From AP-16 sp963755055 (GTDB lineage: Bacteria > Pseudomonadota > Alphaproteobacteria > Rhizobiales > Xanthobacteraceae), in contig CAVWIS010000022.1 of the NCBI GenBank assembly GCA_963755055.1, positions 399,238 to 463,237 on the forward strand: a stretch of DNA of 64,000 bases, written 5' to 3'. Position 1 is the first letter of the stretch. Every line of letters begins with the position of its first letter. Under the pieces are notes generated by a model. The model did no database searches. It had not been told where the DNA came from and saw only the letters and a program-made list of their open reading frames with translations. This document shows, in pieces, positions 9,470 through 19,782 of this stretch. Both the position numbers and the translations under genes were made by a program.

Positions 9470-10308
9470 GCGTTTCCTCCGGCGGGATGCGACCTGCGTC
9501 CCGCGTTCACGCCCCCGGCGCCTACGGCAACTTGCGAATCATGCGAGCCAATTCAGGTTACAGTGAGTCAGAAATTTGATAGTCCACGTCATACCCGGGT
9601 CACACATCTGGCCGTGCAGCCCTGGGAGACGTGGCCATTTTCAAGATCGGTGCATTGGGTCGACGCACCTCAATCCCATCCTCGCGACGGGCAGCTGGCG
9701 AGGTGCAAGCAGACACCGAGGACTGGGCGGCCAAGGTCCCGCCCGAGGAGGTGCGCACGTTGCTTTGATCTCCGAACCGCACCCGGATGAACTTGACTCA
9801 TGAGCCGCCATGCACCGTCGTATCGCATCACATCGAATCGCATAGGGAGCATCAGCCCGTGAGGACTGCATAGATGACTAGCAATATTTGAGGACAAATC
9901 GCGGTCGCGGCCTTGTCGCCGTCCCAATGAGTGTGGCCAGCAGGGTCGGTGCGCAAGCTAGCCCCGGCACTGACCTGCTAAGCTTAGATCCCAGTTCGAC
10001 CGCGCTTGGTGGAGATTGGGTTGACGATCTGATGGCCGGACCGAGGAGTCAGGGGTAGGATCATCGAGCTCTGTCAGACGTGTTCCCCTGTCTCGCTTTT
10101 GATCCAACCGGCAGTTACTCGATCCAGAACATGCTCTCTTCCTGCTCGCTTTTCTTGCTCGACATTTGGGGTCTGGCAGCAATCGAACACCGAAAGCATC
10201 GTGAACTTTCACAATTCCGCCCCGTTAGTAAGGGGGAATTGTGCGTTGATTCGCGGCAGCGAAACTGAATTGGGGGCAGATTTCCAACGTAGCATCGGAG
10301 TAATTGTC
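9470..10308. other. intergenic stretch, nothing recognised
   Basis: About 840 bases with only short overlapping open frames and no family I recognise on either strand. The right part (10050-10200) is less GC-rich than the flanks. Confidence 0.4.
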
Positions 10309-10527
10309 ATGGGACGCAAGGTTCCGACAGATGGTAACCCAACCCGCCAAGTCAGACTCAAGCCGGTCCAACCCGATATGGAGTTTTCGGACTCGCCATC
10401 CATTCGGGTGAGGAACAAGCGACTTAGAAAGCTTGCAAGCATCGTGGTGAAGAACGCTATGACGGGCGCTACCCTCCATGAACCCAGACGAGTATCGGGA
10501 CTTGGAAATTCACTGATCTACGGGTGA
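10309..10527 (+). CDS. small basic protein, function unknown
   Basis: A 72-residue ORF starting MGRKVPTDGNPTRQVRLKP. GGAG precedes the ATG by nine bases. It is rich in Arg and Lys with no signal peptide or membrane segment. I do not recognise it; the ribosome-binding site and isolated position are the only support. Confidence 0.35.
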   Translation: MGRKVPTDGNPTRQVRLKPVQPDMEFSDSPSIRVRNKRLRKLASIVVKNAMTGATLHEPRRVSGLGNSLIYG

Positions 10528-10733
10528 ATGCCCGAACCCGATCGTCATCACGACGACGATCGATTTCTTAGGCGGCAGTCACGCCACGCGATCTGGCGGC
10601 GGCGTCCGCTGGCCTGTGCGATTGCGCGCCGATCAGATCGGAACTCGTGGGCGATGGGCGCCGCTGATTACTTCACGAACTTTGAGCCCAGCGGATTGAC
10701 GGGCATGCTCAAGGATCTGCTCGGCCTGGCGTC

Positions 10734-10898
10734 TCAGGAAGTCCCTGAGGCGCCGGGGCTTGTGACGACGATCGCCGGTATCTTGGCGCCGTCGACCAGG
10801 GCCACAACTTTCGCGGCGATATGCTGCCGGTCGCCCGAAGGCTCGAGCGGCAGTTCGACGATGATCTTGGATCGAATCGGGTGCGATCTGTCGGGCAT
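10734..10898 (-). CDS. possible 54-residue protein
   Basis: Starts MPDRSHPIRSKIIVELPLEP and ends IVVTSPGASGTS. The frame has amphipathic, GC3-rich coding character, but there is no clear ribosome-binding site and I do not recognise a family. It may instead be a piece of a larger decayed gene. Confidence 0.25.
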   Translation of the reverse strand: MPDRSHPIRSKIIVELPLEPSGDRQHIAAKVVALVDGAKIPAIVVTSPGASGTS

Positions 10899-11262
10899 CC
10901 GACACCCTATGACGTCCGCCGACGATTCCCGAAATTAATTTCTCGTTTAGGCGTGGCGGCTTCGGCGCCGAGCGTCCTCGCTCTGCCGGCCGGGCGGGTT
11001 TCTCCGATCCGTGGCCGGTGCGATCCAGGCCACCGCCGGGGATGGTTTGTGGCAAGCAGCGGGCGGCGCGATAGATCGTCCGGGTCCGCACGCCGTTCAG
11101 CCGGCCGACTGCGGCGAGCTTACGTCCGCCGGAGACGACGCCGCGCCGGGCGCCGTCCCGCCGAATTTCTCTGGCCTGCACGTCGATCCGATCAAGCAGG
11201 CGGCGCGCCTTGCCGGCGTCGAGCAGCCGACTGGTCATTCCGGCCGGCACGAAGCGGGCGGT

Positions 11263-11367
11263 CGAGCGATCGAACATCGCCGAGCGGCTGCACCGCACCC
11301 TGCTCGACGAGCACTTCCGGGTCGAGGGCCGGCGCACCTGGTTCGAGACGATCGAGGAGGGCCGGTC
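11263..11367 (+). pseudogene. IS481-type integrase-core scrap
   Basis: Thirty-five codons reading ERSNIAERLHRTLLDEHFRV then EGRRTWFETIEE match the C-terminal part of the rve integrase core of IS481-type transposases. Both sides are unrelated sequence. The surrounding 10.9-11.8 kb holds only short frames, probably relics. Confidence 0.65.
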
Positions 11368-11857
11368 GACCCCTTACTCGGCCCGGCAATCGAGGCCGGT
11401 TGCTCCGCGGGCACGATCCTAAGCTCGGGGAATGCACTCGCAAATCCGGCCAGGCACTGGGCCTCCAATTCTTCAATCCCCATATCCGCGAACGGGTCAT
11501 CATCTGGCTCGGTGTCCGGTACGTTCCGGACAACGGCCGCCACCGTCCGCAAGTATGAAACCGGATCAGCTTGACACACCCTCTCGATCGATGAAGCCGG
11601 CTCGTGAGGAACCCCAGCGCATGCCTCGGCGATAGCATATCGGCCGGTGGGAGCGAGTCCGGTGCGGCAACCGCAAAAAACCCGGCGTGGCTACTGGGGG
11701 CGGCTACGCCGGGGCTCGGACGAAGCACCAGTGGCAAGCTGGCGCCGGGAAAGTGTGGGCCAGACTTCGTTAAGAATCGGTGACCATCCAGCTGGGTGCC
11801 GCGGGGGTGCTGCCGCCGGGCCCAGCGCGGCTGCAATAGCAGCCCGGCGACACAGCA
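11368..11857. other. relic-filled gap
   Basis: No intact gene. A minus-strand frame at 11390-11579 (SYLRTVAAVVRNVPDTEPDD) has coding character but no recognised family. Bases 11642-11672 (GGTGGGAGCGAGTCCGGTGC) resemble 53174-53206, pointing to another dispersed repeat. Confidence 0.35.
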
Positions 11858-11897
11858 AGAAGCCCCCCGGCGGCAGCGAGCCTGGGGCTCCCGGTCA
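11858..11897 (+). repeat. hairpin repeat, copy 2
   Basis: Begins AGAAGCCCC and ends GGGGCTCCCGGTCA exactly as at 7925-7964, with a different interior. The arms AGCCCC and GGGGCT pair. Confidence 0.6.
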
Positions 11898-12145
11898 CCA
11901 CCTGACGGCCCTCCTTGGACTGCCGCGATGATGACTTGGAAATTGTGCCTCGAACGGCGGCGTGTGCGGCACTAGATCAATAGGCCCAGATCCGGTGCCG
12001 TGGGCGCCGGCTGGGCCCTGGGTGCGTTCCTTGGCTGCCCCCCTTGGCCACGCAAGGGGCCAGCGACGTTCCGGTAGCATCTCCGATGAGGCGTCTGGGT
12101 AACATCCTACGGTGAGGCAACACGCCGGCCATCGTAATTGTCGTT

Positions 12146-12349
12146 TTACACACGATAGACTTGCATGGCGTGCCATTTGCCGCCAGCCACTGTCTTGATA
12201 CCCCGCCGGTTCAATTCCTCCGCGGCTTTCTGAGGTGATAGGTGGGCAAGCTGGTTCAGAATAGGCCGCAGCTGCTCTGCACGCTCCCGCGCTACCTGCT
12301 GATTTTCAATGCCCTTCCCGTTCAGACCGCCGTTCCGCGCTGCCGGCAA
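12146..12349 (-). pseudogene. C-terminal fragment of a serine-recombinase-like protein
   Basis: The frame reads QLAHLSPQKAAEELNRRGIK then TVAGGKWHAMQVYRV, a C-terminal 'AEELNRRGI..GGKW.A.QVYRV' segment of resolvase-type recombinases. The catalytic N-terminal domain is absent. The only possible start (TTG at 12349) lies inside the next gene upstream and lacks a ribosome-binding site, so I treat it as a remnant. Confidence 0.55.
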
Positions 12350-12467
12350 GAAGCATCCACAACTCAGCCATCTCCTGCCAACTATCTTTCATGTCGGGCA
12401 GGATGGCTTGGTTGGCCTTGTAGGCACATTCGGCAGCTTGCAGCCGGTAATATTCCGGGCTGCGCAT
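12306..12467 (-). CDS. 53-residue helical protein of a Bradyrhizobium-type family
   Basis: Starts MRSPEYYRLQAAECAYKANQ and contains MKDSWQEMAELWMLLA. A very strong ribosome-binding site (GGAGGTGATCT) sits directly before the ATG. The pattern 'YYRLQAAECA..A......K..W..MA..W..LA' matches a family of short helical proteins widespread in Bradyrhizobium with no assigned function. A possible relative lies at 12712-12930. It overlaps the recombinase remnant by 44 bases. Confidence 0.7.
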   Translation of the reverse strand: MRSPEYYRLQAAECAYKANQAILPDMKDSWQEMAELWMLLAGSAERRSEREGH

Positions 12468-12711
12468 AGATCACCTCCGACCGTGCTGCAGTTAGGTGCT
12501 GCTGCAGCTTGCCCTCTTTGGTCCACTCAACGCGCGTTAGAATAGCGAAGGCAAGCCACGGCAGTGGAGCTTCGTTCGCACGTCCCCGGACGACCCCGCG
12601 CCCGGTAGCGACATTCCCAGAGGGGCGATGAAGGATGCGTTAAGCTGGTAACCCAGTCAGGTGCGCTTCAGCTCCCCAGCAGGACACCAATGGTGACCTC
12701 AAGGGATCAAC

Positions 12712-12930
12712 TCAATGCGGCTTCCGGACAGATCCCAGCAAAGCTGCTGCAGTCATGGCGTTGGCCAATGCTCCTGGCTGACCGGCCCGTCGTAACCACT
12801 CTTCGGCCATGTCGAGGAGCAACTTCCGCAGAGCCTCGTTCTGCGCTGTCCGGGACAAGTCTACGCAAAGGGCTGCATGCTTCAGACATACGGCGCGGGT
12901 GTTGCTGACTGCTGCGTTTGACACCCTCAA
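12712..12930 (-). CDS. 72-residue protein, probably related to the 53-residue family
   Basis: The core CLKHAALCVDLSRTAQNEAL then RKLLLDMAEEWLRRA follows the same pattern (A-E/A-C, then a helix ending MA..WL..A) as the 53-residue protein at 12306-12467. The start is uncertain: TTG at 12930 or the GTG two codons later, neither with a strong ribosome-binding site. The function is unknown. Confidence 0.45.
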   Translation of the reverse strand: MRVSNAAVSNTRAVCLKHAALCVDLSRTAQNEALRKLLLDMAEEWLRRAGQPGALANAMTAAALLGSVRKPH

Positions 12931-13519
12931 AGGCTGAAGGCGGCCCCGGCAAAAGTCTGTACGTAAGACAGCGTATGCGGCTCAGTTTTCCTTGCGGAAC
13001 TTTACGCCAACCTCATGGCCTTTGGACCACACCAACTCGCACCGCCGTGGGCTCTTGCGCTTTTCGCTGGGCATTTGGCCTCTCCTCCAGCCATCCCTCG
13101 TGCTGCAGGGCTCGCACCAAACGCAGGCAGGCTAAATCCATGGCTTGCCTTCGAACTCTCATGGCCTGGGCGAGTGCTCGCGCCGTCTTGATCCAGATCG
13201 GGCTGCGCTGACGGCATTGATCATTGATCGAGCGCCAAGATGAGCTTGGCTGCATCCCGGAGGGTTCTGATCTCGGCAATCGGTCCGCCCGAGGGATGGA
13301 TCGGCACCGGGAAGCTATATCGGTCGGGAGCGCCCATCCCTTAAGTCGCTCAGCACGTCAACTCTGCCGAGGTACTATGATGAGCGATCGCGTTGAAAAG
13401 TCGGTTAATCGACATTGCCGCGCTCATGGTCCCCGCTCCCGTTCTGGCAGAATGATATTACCCCAACGGAAAGGCAGCTTTGAGCAAGATCAAAGCCTCG
13501 CCCCGGGCTGCCGGTGCTC
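12931..13519. other. gap, nothing recognised
   Basis: A minus-strand frame at 13013-13279 (ending RVGVVQRP) is open but matches nothing I know and has no ribosome-binding site. The right part leads into the ligase relic. Confidence 0.35.
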
Positions 13520-14195
13520 AGGCGGCGCATGCTCTGGCGCTCCGCTCCGACCGCTCGCCGCCCCGCCGGCTTCGTCCCGCCCTGCCTCCCGACGCTCGCT
13601 CGCGAGATCCCGGACGGTCCGCAATGGGTGCATGAGATCGACCACGACGGCTTCCGCTTCATCGTCCGCCGGGACGGCGACAGGGTCCGGGTGTTCACCC
13701 GGCGCGGTTACGACTGGACCGACCGGGCGCCGGGGATTGTCGAGGCCATGCGCTCGCTCCGGGTCCGGTCGGGCACCCTCGACGGCGGAGGCCGTGGTCT
13801 CCGCCCGAATGGCGTAACCGAATTCGGCCGGCTCCGTTCCGCCCTGGCCAGGGACCCTCCGGAAGCCTTCCTGTGCGCGTTCGACCTCCTGGAGCTGGAT
13901 TGGGCGGTACCTGCGGCAAAGCCCACGGCAGGACCGCCGTGGGCAACTGGTGCGGGTCCTGCGGAAGGGCCGCCGCGGCATTCGCCTCTCGGAACACATC
14001 GAGGGCGGCTATCGCCCACCGATCTTCGAGGCGGCCTGCGAAAAGGGCCTGGAGGGCGACGTGTCGAAGCGGGATAGCCGGTATCGCTCAGGGCGGCCGC
14101 CGGACTTGGTCAAAGTGAAGAGTCCGGGGGCGCCGGCGGCCACGCGGGTTCTAGTCCGCAATGGCCTAATTGCCGACGAAAACAAACGGGCCTGA
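13520..14195 (+). pseudogene. ATP-dependent DNA ligase (LigD-type ligase domain), relic 1
   Basis: The frame begins PAGFVPPCLPTLAREIPDGP and runs through VHEIDHDGFRFIVRR, FTRRGYDWTDRAPG and AFLCAFDLLELD; it then shifts frame and resumes with RKGRRGIRLSEHIEGGYRPP, EAACEKGLEG and VKVKSPGAPAATRVL. These are the nucleotidyl-transferase and following motifs of LigD-type ligases. The motif I lysine (expected HEIKHDG) is Asp here, and there are at least two frameshifts, so it cannot be active. Three more relics of the same gene are in this window. No Ku gene is nearby. Confidence 0.85.
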
Positions 14196-14398
14196 CCATG
14201 ATCGCGAAGTGCCAACAGGCGATATCCCCAGTCCACGGCTCATGGCCGGAACGATTTCAGGTCTGTCTCTATCACCCGCCAGCTCGCCGGCGCCCGACCG
14301 TGCTTCGAACGGGACATTTTCCATGCTAGTCTAAATAGCCGGAGCGGCCTCCGACGGCTCCGTGACTCTGGGGTGGGTCGGTTGCGGCGGGAGGAACT

Positions 14399-15995
14399 AT
14401 GGGCAGGCTTAGCCGCCGACAATTCGGGCGAGGCGCGCTCGCGGCAAGCGCCGCCACAATGCTGAGCGCACCGTCGGTCGGTGCGCAAAAGGACCAGCAG
14501 ACGCTCCGCTTCGTGGCCGAGGCCGATCTGAAAATTTTCGATCCCGTTTGGACAACCGCCTATATCACGCGCAATCACGGTTACCTCGTGTACGACACCC
14601 TCTTCGGCACGGACGAGAACTTTCAGGTCAAACCGCAAATGGTCGAACGGACGACCGTGTCTCCCGACGGCATGAAGTATACCTTCACGCTGCGCGACGG
14701 TCTTCGATGGCACGACGGCCAGCCGGTCGAGTTCGGAAGACTGTGTCGAATCGCTGAAGCGCTGGGGCAAGAACGACCGTTTCGGCCAGCTCCTCATCGC
14801 GCATACAGACAAGATCACGCCTGTTGACAAGAAGACCTTCACTCTCTCGCTCGCCGAGCGCTTTGGTCCTGTGCTTGATGCGCTAGGAAAGCCGTCAAGC
14901 ATCGTGCCTTTCATGATGCCGGCTCGAATCGCCTCCACGCCGGCGGATGAGCAAATCAAGGAAATCATCGGCTCGGGACCGTTTAAGTTCGCGAGGGATG
15001 AATGGCAGGCGGGCGAGCAGGCCGTATACGTGCGCAATCCCGACTACATCCCGCGCGATGGTCCGCCGAGCGGATCAACCGGTGGCAAGAAGGTGTACCT
15101 CGATAAGGTGATCTGGCGGTACATCCCCGACCCCTGGGAGGCCGCAGAAGCCCTCACAGCAGGTGAAGTGGACTGGTGGCAGGATCCGCCGCTCGACTTC
15201 GTGCCCAAGATGGAACAGAACCCGGACCTGCACACATTCCCCATCGATCCTCTTGGGGTGCAAGGCTGGCTCAGGCCGAACTTCCTTCATCCGCCGTTCA
15301 ACAACAAGAAGGCACGCGAGGCACTGCTCCACATGATGGACCAAGTGGCATATCTCGCTTGGGCCATCGGGCAGTCGGACTATTATCGGCCCTGCTATTC
15401 GGTATTTGCCTGTGGCGGCCCCTACGAGACGAGGGTCGGGGCGCCCCCGATGGTTGAGCACGACCTGAATAAAGCACGCCAGCTCGTCAAGGAATCCGGC
15501 TACGATGGATACCCGATCGTAGTCCTGCACGTCACCGACAGGCCCGTTTTCAACGCTGCGGCAATCGTCACGCGCCAGCGGCTAGAAACGATCGGTTTCA
15601 AGGTAATCCTCAAACCAATGGATTGGTCGACGAGCCTTGTCGTGAGGGCGAGGAAGGACCCACCCCACAAAGGCGGCTGGAACTTGCTTCACTCGTTCTT
15701 TCAAGGGTCAGATGTCATCAATCCTGCTGTACATTTCGCGCTATCGGGCGCCGGTTCCCGCGCCTGGTACGGCTGGCCGGATGTCCCGCAGCTCGAAAAG
15801 CTCATCACTGATTGGGTGCGCGCGCCCGATGAGCCCAAACGAGTGCGAGCTGCCGAAGAGGTCCAGAGGGTCGCTCTGAGCGAAGTGACCTACGTGCCGT
15901 GGGGCCAATGGTCTCAACCCACGGCGTTACGAAAAAATGTCCAGGGCGTTCTCAAATTCGGGGCGCCGATATTCTGGAATGTAAGGATCACATAG
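14399..15995 (+). pseudogene. peptide-type ABC solute-binding protein (SBP_bac_5) with one frameshift
   Basis: The ATG at 14399 follows GGGAGGAACT. The N-terminus (SRRQFGRGALAASAATMLSA) is a twin-arginine signal. The mature protein is a family 5 extracellular binding protein for peptides, opines or similar ligands: DPVWTTAYITRNHGYLVYDT, LRDGLRWHDGQPV, then after a one-base shift at about 14730 SEDCVESLKRWGKNDRFGQL and on to the stop at 15995 with no other damage. Removing a single T restores about 530 residues, so this could be a sequencing error. No permease or ATPase genes are adjacent, so it would be an orphan binding protein. Confidence 0.85.
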
Positions 15996-16435
15996 GCCGC
16001 TTCTATCTGTCAGGGATTGTGGGCACGTGCAAGCGCCCACCCGGTGGCCCGCATCTGACGTCTGCTCCGGGTCTTGGTCGTGTCGAAACGGCCTGGCCAA
16101 AGCATTGGCACGACGCGACCTCGTGAGGTGGCCTCTCGCACGGTCATTTTGCCGAGGTTGGCGATTTTTTGCGTCTGCACACAACCAGGGTCAATCGCGC
16201 CAATTCCGGGGATGTCCGCGACAGGTCCGGTCTACCCCAAACTCCGGACGGAATGCTGCACCGCAGCGGGCGGTCGATTTCGTGCCAAGGCACAAAGTCG
16301 CTGCGCTATAGCCCGCTGCGCGGGGGCAAGAGCCGAGAGGCCGTGGCCAGCCGAGGGGAGATCTGCGATAGCGGGTGGGGAGCCCCGTCTTGAGGATCGA
16401 GGTGTCGTCAACCTCACTCAGGACAGGAGCTCCCC
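15996..16435 (+). other. 5' flank of the IS91-type unit
   Basis: No gene is visible. The segment from about 16230 to 16435 probably belongs to the left end of the IS91-type element, since the recombinase gene begins right after it with a good ribosome-binding site. I cannot place the element's exact end. Confidence 0.4.
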
Positions 16436-17232
16436 ATGACGACACGGACACTGTCAGCCCGCTGCGCCAGCGCATGATCGAGGACATGAGCTGCGCGCAA
16501 GCTCGATGCGCACACGCAGCGCAGCCACATCTCAGCTGCAAGCGGTTCGCTGCGTTTCTGAAGCGGTCGCCTGACACGGCGACGACCGAGGACATGCGGC
16601 TGTTTCAGCTGCACCTGGCCGAGAGCGGGCGCGAGCATCTGCACCGCAATCGGATCATGACCGGGCTGCGGTTCTTGTTCCGCGTCACGCTGCGGCGCCA
16701 CGATCTGGCGGCTGAGATCTAGCACGTCAAGCGAGCCGCAGAAGCTGCCGCTGGTGCTGAGCCCCGAGGAGGTCAAGCGTCTGCTGGCCGTGGCAAGCAG
16801 CCTCAAGGCCCGCAGCATGCTGAGCCTCGCCTACGGCTGCGGCCTGCGCGCCGGCGAGGTGGTGCAGGCTGAGGGTCAGGCATATCGACAGCGCGCAGAT
16901 GATCATCCGGGTCGAGCAGTCCAAGGGCCGCAAGGACCGGCACGTCATGCTGTCGCGCAGAGGACGCTCGATCTGTTGCGGCAATGGTGGAAGGTGCGGC
17001 CGACTCGCGTGACGACGCCGGCATGCGCGTCGGAGCAACGCTGGCTGTTTCCCGGCCGCAGACCGAGGTCAAGCCGATGACCACGCGCCAGCTCGAACCG
17101 GCTGTTCCAGAAGGCGGCGCAGAGCCGCGGGGATGCGCAAGAAGCGCGTCTCGCTGCATGCGCTTCGCCACAGCTTTGCCACCCATCTGCTCGAGCGCGG
17201 CACCGAGATTCGTGTGATCCAGGCGTTGCTCG
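16436..17232 (+). pseudogene. IS91-associated tyrosine recombinase, 5' part, decayed
   Basis: Begins MTTRTLS after AGGAG, shifts frame at once to PLRQRMIEDM, then TTEDMRLFQLHLAESG, LSPEEVKRLLAVASSLKARS, MLSLAYGCGLRAGEVV and VSLHALRHSFATHLLERGTE: the core-binding and catalytic parts of a phage-type integrase that accompanies IS91 transposases. It contains stops and several frameshifts. The gene is interrupted after VIQALL at 17232; the missing end (HAKLETTARYA) is found 2.55 kb further on at 19783-19928, beyond a three-gene element. Confidence 0.85.
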
Positions 17233-17277
17233 AAACAACGACAAACTGCCCGCCAACAGCCGATCGAGGCGCGGATC

Positions 17278-17706
17278 ATGTATCCGTTCCATCCGCGCTG
17301 TGGCGAGACCGTGCTTGTTCAGAGGCGATTCGTCTATCGCGGCGTTGATCTGGTCGTCATCCCGCAGCTTGACGGGTCGGTTGCCTGCATCCCGGAATGG
17401 ATGACGCACGAGCCCGCAGCGCGCTTTACGCTATCGGCCGAGCCGCAGTTCTCCCTTGAAAACCTGCGCACGCTGCGCATCGAGATCGATGCGCTCCTAG
17501 CCTGTCTTCCGTCCGACTCGAAAAGGGAGCCAGACGGGCATGAAACGAAAAAGCAGAAATCCCGAAAAGCCGCAGCCGGGACTGTTCGATCAGGACGAGC
17601 CATGTGCGGCCCTGCTACCGGCACAGAAAGCCCAGCTGTCGACGCTGGTCGAAGCGCTGTTCATCGAGATCACCGCAGCGCTTGCAACCGGGGAGGCCGG
17701 CGATGA
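17278..17706 (+). CDS. accessory protein 1 of the serine-recombinase element
   Basis: The start reads MYPFHPRCGETVLVQRRFVY, then VDLVVIPQLDGSVACIPEWM and RTLRIEIDALLACLPS. I recall this as a conserved first gene in front of this recombinase type, normally around 90-140 residues; its function is not known. The last ~50 residues overlap the next gene in another frame and are low-complexity, so the real product may be defined mainly by the first 95 residues. No convincing ribosome-binding site is visible. Confidence 0.6.
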   Translation: MYPFHPRCGETVLVQRRFVYRGVDLVVIPQLDGSVACIPEWMTHEPAARFTLSAEPQFSLENLRTLRIEIDALLACLPSDSKREPDGHETKKQKSRKAAAGTVRSGRAMCGPATGTESPAVDAGRSAVHRDHRSACNRGGRR

Positions 17707-17722
17707 GCAAGATCACCGCTGA
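17540..17722 (+). CDS. accessory protein 2 of the serine-recombinase element
   Basis: A 60-residue protein beginning MKRKSRNPEKPQPGLFDQDE and ending in a helix LVEALFIEITAALATGEAG. The 'GLFD' segment followed by an 'LVEALL.EIA.AL..GE' helix is the usual small gene right before large recombinases of this group. Its 3' end overlaps the recombinase start by 20 bases, so the two are translationally coupled. It is possibly a small partner of the recombinase. Confidence 0.6.
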   Translation: MKRKSRNPEKPQPGLFDQDEPCAALLPAQKAQLSTLVEALFIEITAALATGEAGDEQDHR

Positions 17723-19751
17723 GCATCTCGCACGCAGTGCCATCGTCTACATCCGGCAGTCGACGGCCGACCAGCTTGTGCACAATCAGGAGAGCCAGCG
17801 CCGGCAATACGGGCTTGCGGATCGTGCGCGCCAGCTCGGTTGGGTTAGCGTCGAGGTGATCGATGATGATCTCGGTCGCTCCGGTGGCGGCATCAGCCGT
17901 CCAGGTTTTGAGCGCCTGCTGGCTGCGATCTGCGAGGGCCGCGTCGGCGCCGTGCTCGCGATCGAGGCGTCGCGCCTTGCCCGCAATGGCCGCGACTGGC
18001 ATACGCTGATCGAGTTCTGTGGATTGGTCGGAACCATCATCGTCGACGAGGACGGAATCTACGATCCTCGCCACCCCAATGATCGTTTGCTGCTGGGCAT
18101 GAAGGGCACGATGAGCGAGCTTGAGCTGTCGCTGTTCCGCCAGCGCTCGCAGGAGGCGCTGAAGCAGAAGGCGCGTCGCGGTGCGCTGTTCCTCGGCGTT
18201 GCGGCAGGCTACGTGAAGACCGGGCGCGACCGCATCGAGAAGGATCCCGATCGGCGTGTACAGGATGCCTTGCACCTTGTCTTCGCAAAGTTCGCCGAGT
18301 TCCAGAGCGCACGCCAGGTGCATGTCTGGCTCAGAGACGAAGGCATCGAGCTGCCCGCCAAGTCGCATGACGAGAACGGACGCTGCATCGTCTGGAAGCT
18401 GCCGCTCTACAACACCGTGCACAACATCCTGACCAATCCGGTCTATGCCGGCGCCTATGCCTTCGGACGCACGACGAGCAAGATCCTCGTCGAGGACGGG
18501 CGAAAGCGCGTGCGGCGCGGACTTCGGCGCTCTCGGACGGAATGGGATGTGCTGCTCAAAGATCAGCACGAAGGCTACATCACGTGGGAGGAGTTCGAGA
18601 GGAACCAGCGTGTGATTGCGGACAACGCGACCGGAAAAGGCAGTGCTATCGCACGCGGGGCGGCACGGCGGGGCGAGCTCATTCTCGCGGGCCTGCTCAG
18701 ATGCGGCCATTGCGGCCGAAAGATGTACGTGGGCTACGGCAAGTCTGGCCGCTACTACTGCCAGGGCGCCGTCGTGAACCATGGCACCGAGCGGTGTATC
18801 TCCTTCGGTGGCCTCAGAGCGGATCAGGCCGTCGGCACCGAGGTTCTGCGCGTCCTGAAGCCACTCGGCATCGATGCTGCGGTCAAGGCGCTCGAAGCTC
18901 AGACGAGTGAAGTGTCTGCGGCTCGGCGGCAGCTCGAGCTGGCGCTGGCCCAAGCACGCTACGAGGCTGCCCATGCGCGCCGACAATATGACAGCGTCGA
19001 TCCTGCCAATCGGCTGGTCGCGGGCGAGTTGGAGCGCCGCTGGAACGAGGCGCTGCAGGCAGGGCACCGGATCGAGAGTGAGATCGCGGCGCTGGACGCG
19101 AAAAGACCGCGGCCGTTGGGCGACAAGGAGCGGGAGCACCTGATGCAGCTCGGCGCAGACCTGGAGCGCGCCTGGTCGCATCCGGCCGCGAGCGCTTCCA
19201 CACGCAAACGGATTCTACGTGCGGCACTGCATGAGATCATCGCGCGCATCGAGAATGGCTTCATCGAAATGGTGCTGCACTGGCAGGGCGGCGACCACAC
19301 GGCGCTGAAGCTCAAGATGAATACTGTTGGCAAGCATCGCTGGACGGTTCCCGAGGACACGCTGACCCTGGTCCGGGAGCTGGCGCGCCAGATGCCCGAC
19401 AAGCAGATCGCACGACTGCTCAATCGCTCCGGCAAGCCGACGGGCCGCGGCAACGGTTGGACCCAGGTGCGTGTGCGCTCATTCCGGCATCACCACGAAA
19501 TTGCAGTCTACTGCGAAGGCGAGTGGGCAGCCCGGGGGGAAATCACGCTGGAGGCCACTGCGCAAATCATTGGCGTTACGCCGATGACGGCGCTGCGCAT
19601 GATCCAACGCGGCGACCTCAAGGGACGGCAGCTCTGCAAGGGTGCACCCTGGGTCATCAAGGCCGAGGACGTAGCCGCCTTCGGCGCCGAAAAGCGATCC
19701 CAAGAACCGCTAACACCAAATCCCGCGCAGCAGTCCTTTAACTTTCAATGA
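17703..19751 (+). CDS. large serine recombinase
   Basis: A 682-residue protein; the ATG at 17703 follows GGGAGG. The N-terminal resolvase domain (about 1-150) has the catalytic serine in AIVYIRQSTADQ, plus DDLGRSG and SRLARNG. A recombinase domain (about 170-280), a zinc ribbon LLRCGHCGRKMYVGYG with GTERCISFGG, a coiled coil, and a C-terminal HTH segment ITLEATAQIIGVTPMTALRM follow. It is full length and undamaged, unlike nearly every other mobile gene here. It catalyses integration and excision of the element that encodes it. Confidence 0.9.
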   Translation: MSKITAEHLARSAIVYIRQSTADQLVHNQESQRRQYGLADRARQLGWVSVEVIDDDLGRSGGGISRPGFERLLAAICEGRVGAVLAIEASRLARNGRDWHTLIEFCGLVGTIIVDEDGIYDPRHPNDRLLLGMKGTMSELELSLFRQRSQEALKQKARRGALFLGVAAGYVKTGRDRIEKDPDRRVQDALHLVFAKFAEFQSARQVHVWLRDEGIELPAKSHDENGRCIVWKLPLYNTVHNILTNPVYAGAYAFGRTTSKILVEDGRKRVRRGLRRSRTEWDVLLKDQHEGYITWEEFERNQRVIADNATGKGSAIARGAARRGELILAGLLRCGHCGRKMYVGYGKSGRYYCQGAVVNHGTERCISFGGLRADQAVGTEVLRVLKPLGIDAAVKALEAQTSEVSAARRQLELALAQARYEAAHARRQYDSVDPANRLVAGELERRWNEALQAGHRIESEIAALDAKRPRPLGDKEREHLMQLGADLERAWSHPAASASTRKRILRAALHEIIARIENGFIEMVLHWQGGDHTALKLKMNTVGKHRWTVPEDTLTLVRELARQMPDKQIARLLNRSGKPTGRGNGWTQVRVRSFRHHHEIAVYCEGEWAARGEITLEATAQIIGVTPMTALRMIQRGDLKGRQLCKGAPWVIKAEDVAAFGAEKRSQEPLTPNPAQQSFNFQ

Positions 19752-19782
19752 CGTAGAAAGGTGTTCAGTATGACTCGTGTCC

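Noticed and set aside
13013..13279. An 88-residue minus-strand ORF
   Set aside because: No ribosome-binding site, no recognised family, and Arg/Gln-rich sequence typical of shadows.
17670..19181. A 503-residue minus-strand open frame opposite the serine recombinase
   Set aside because: Codon-bias shadow of a well-identified gene.
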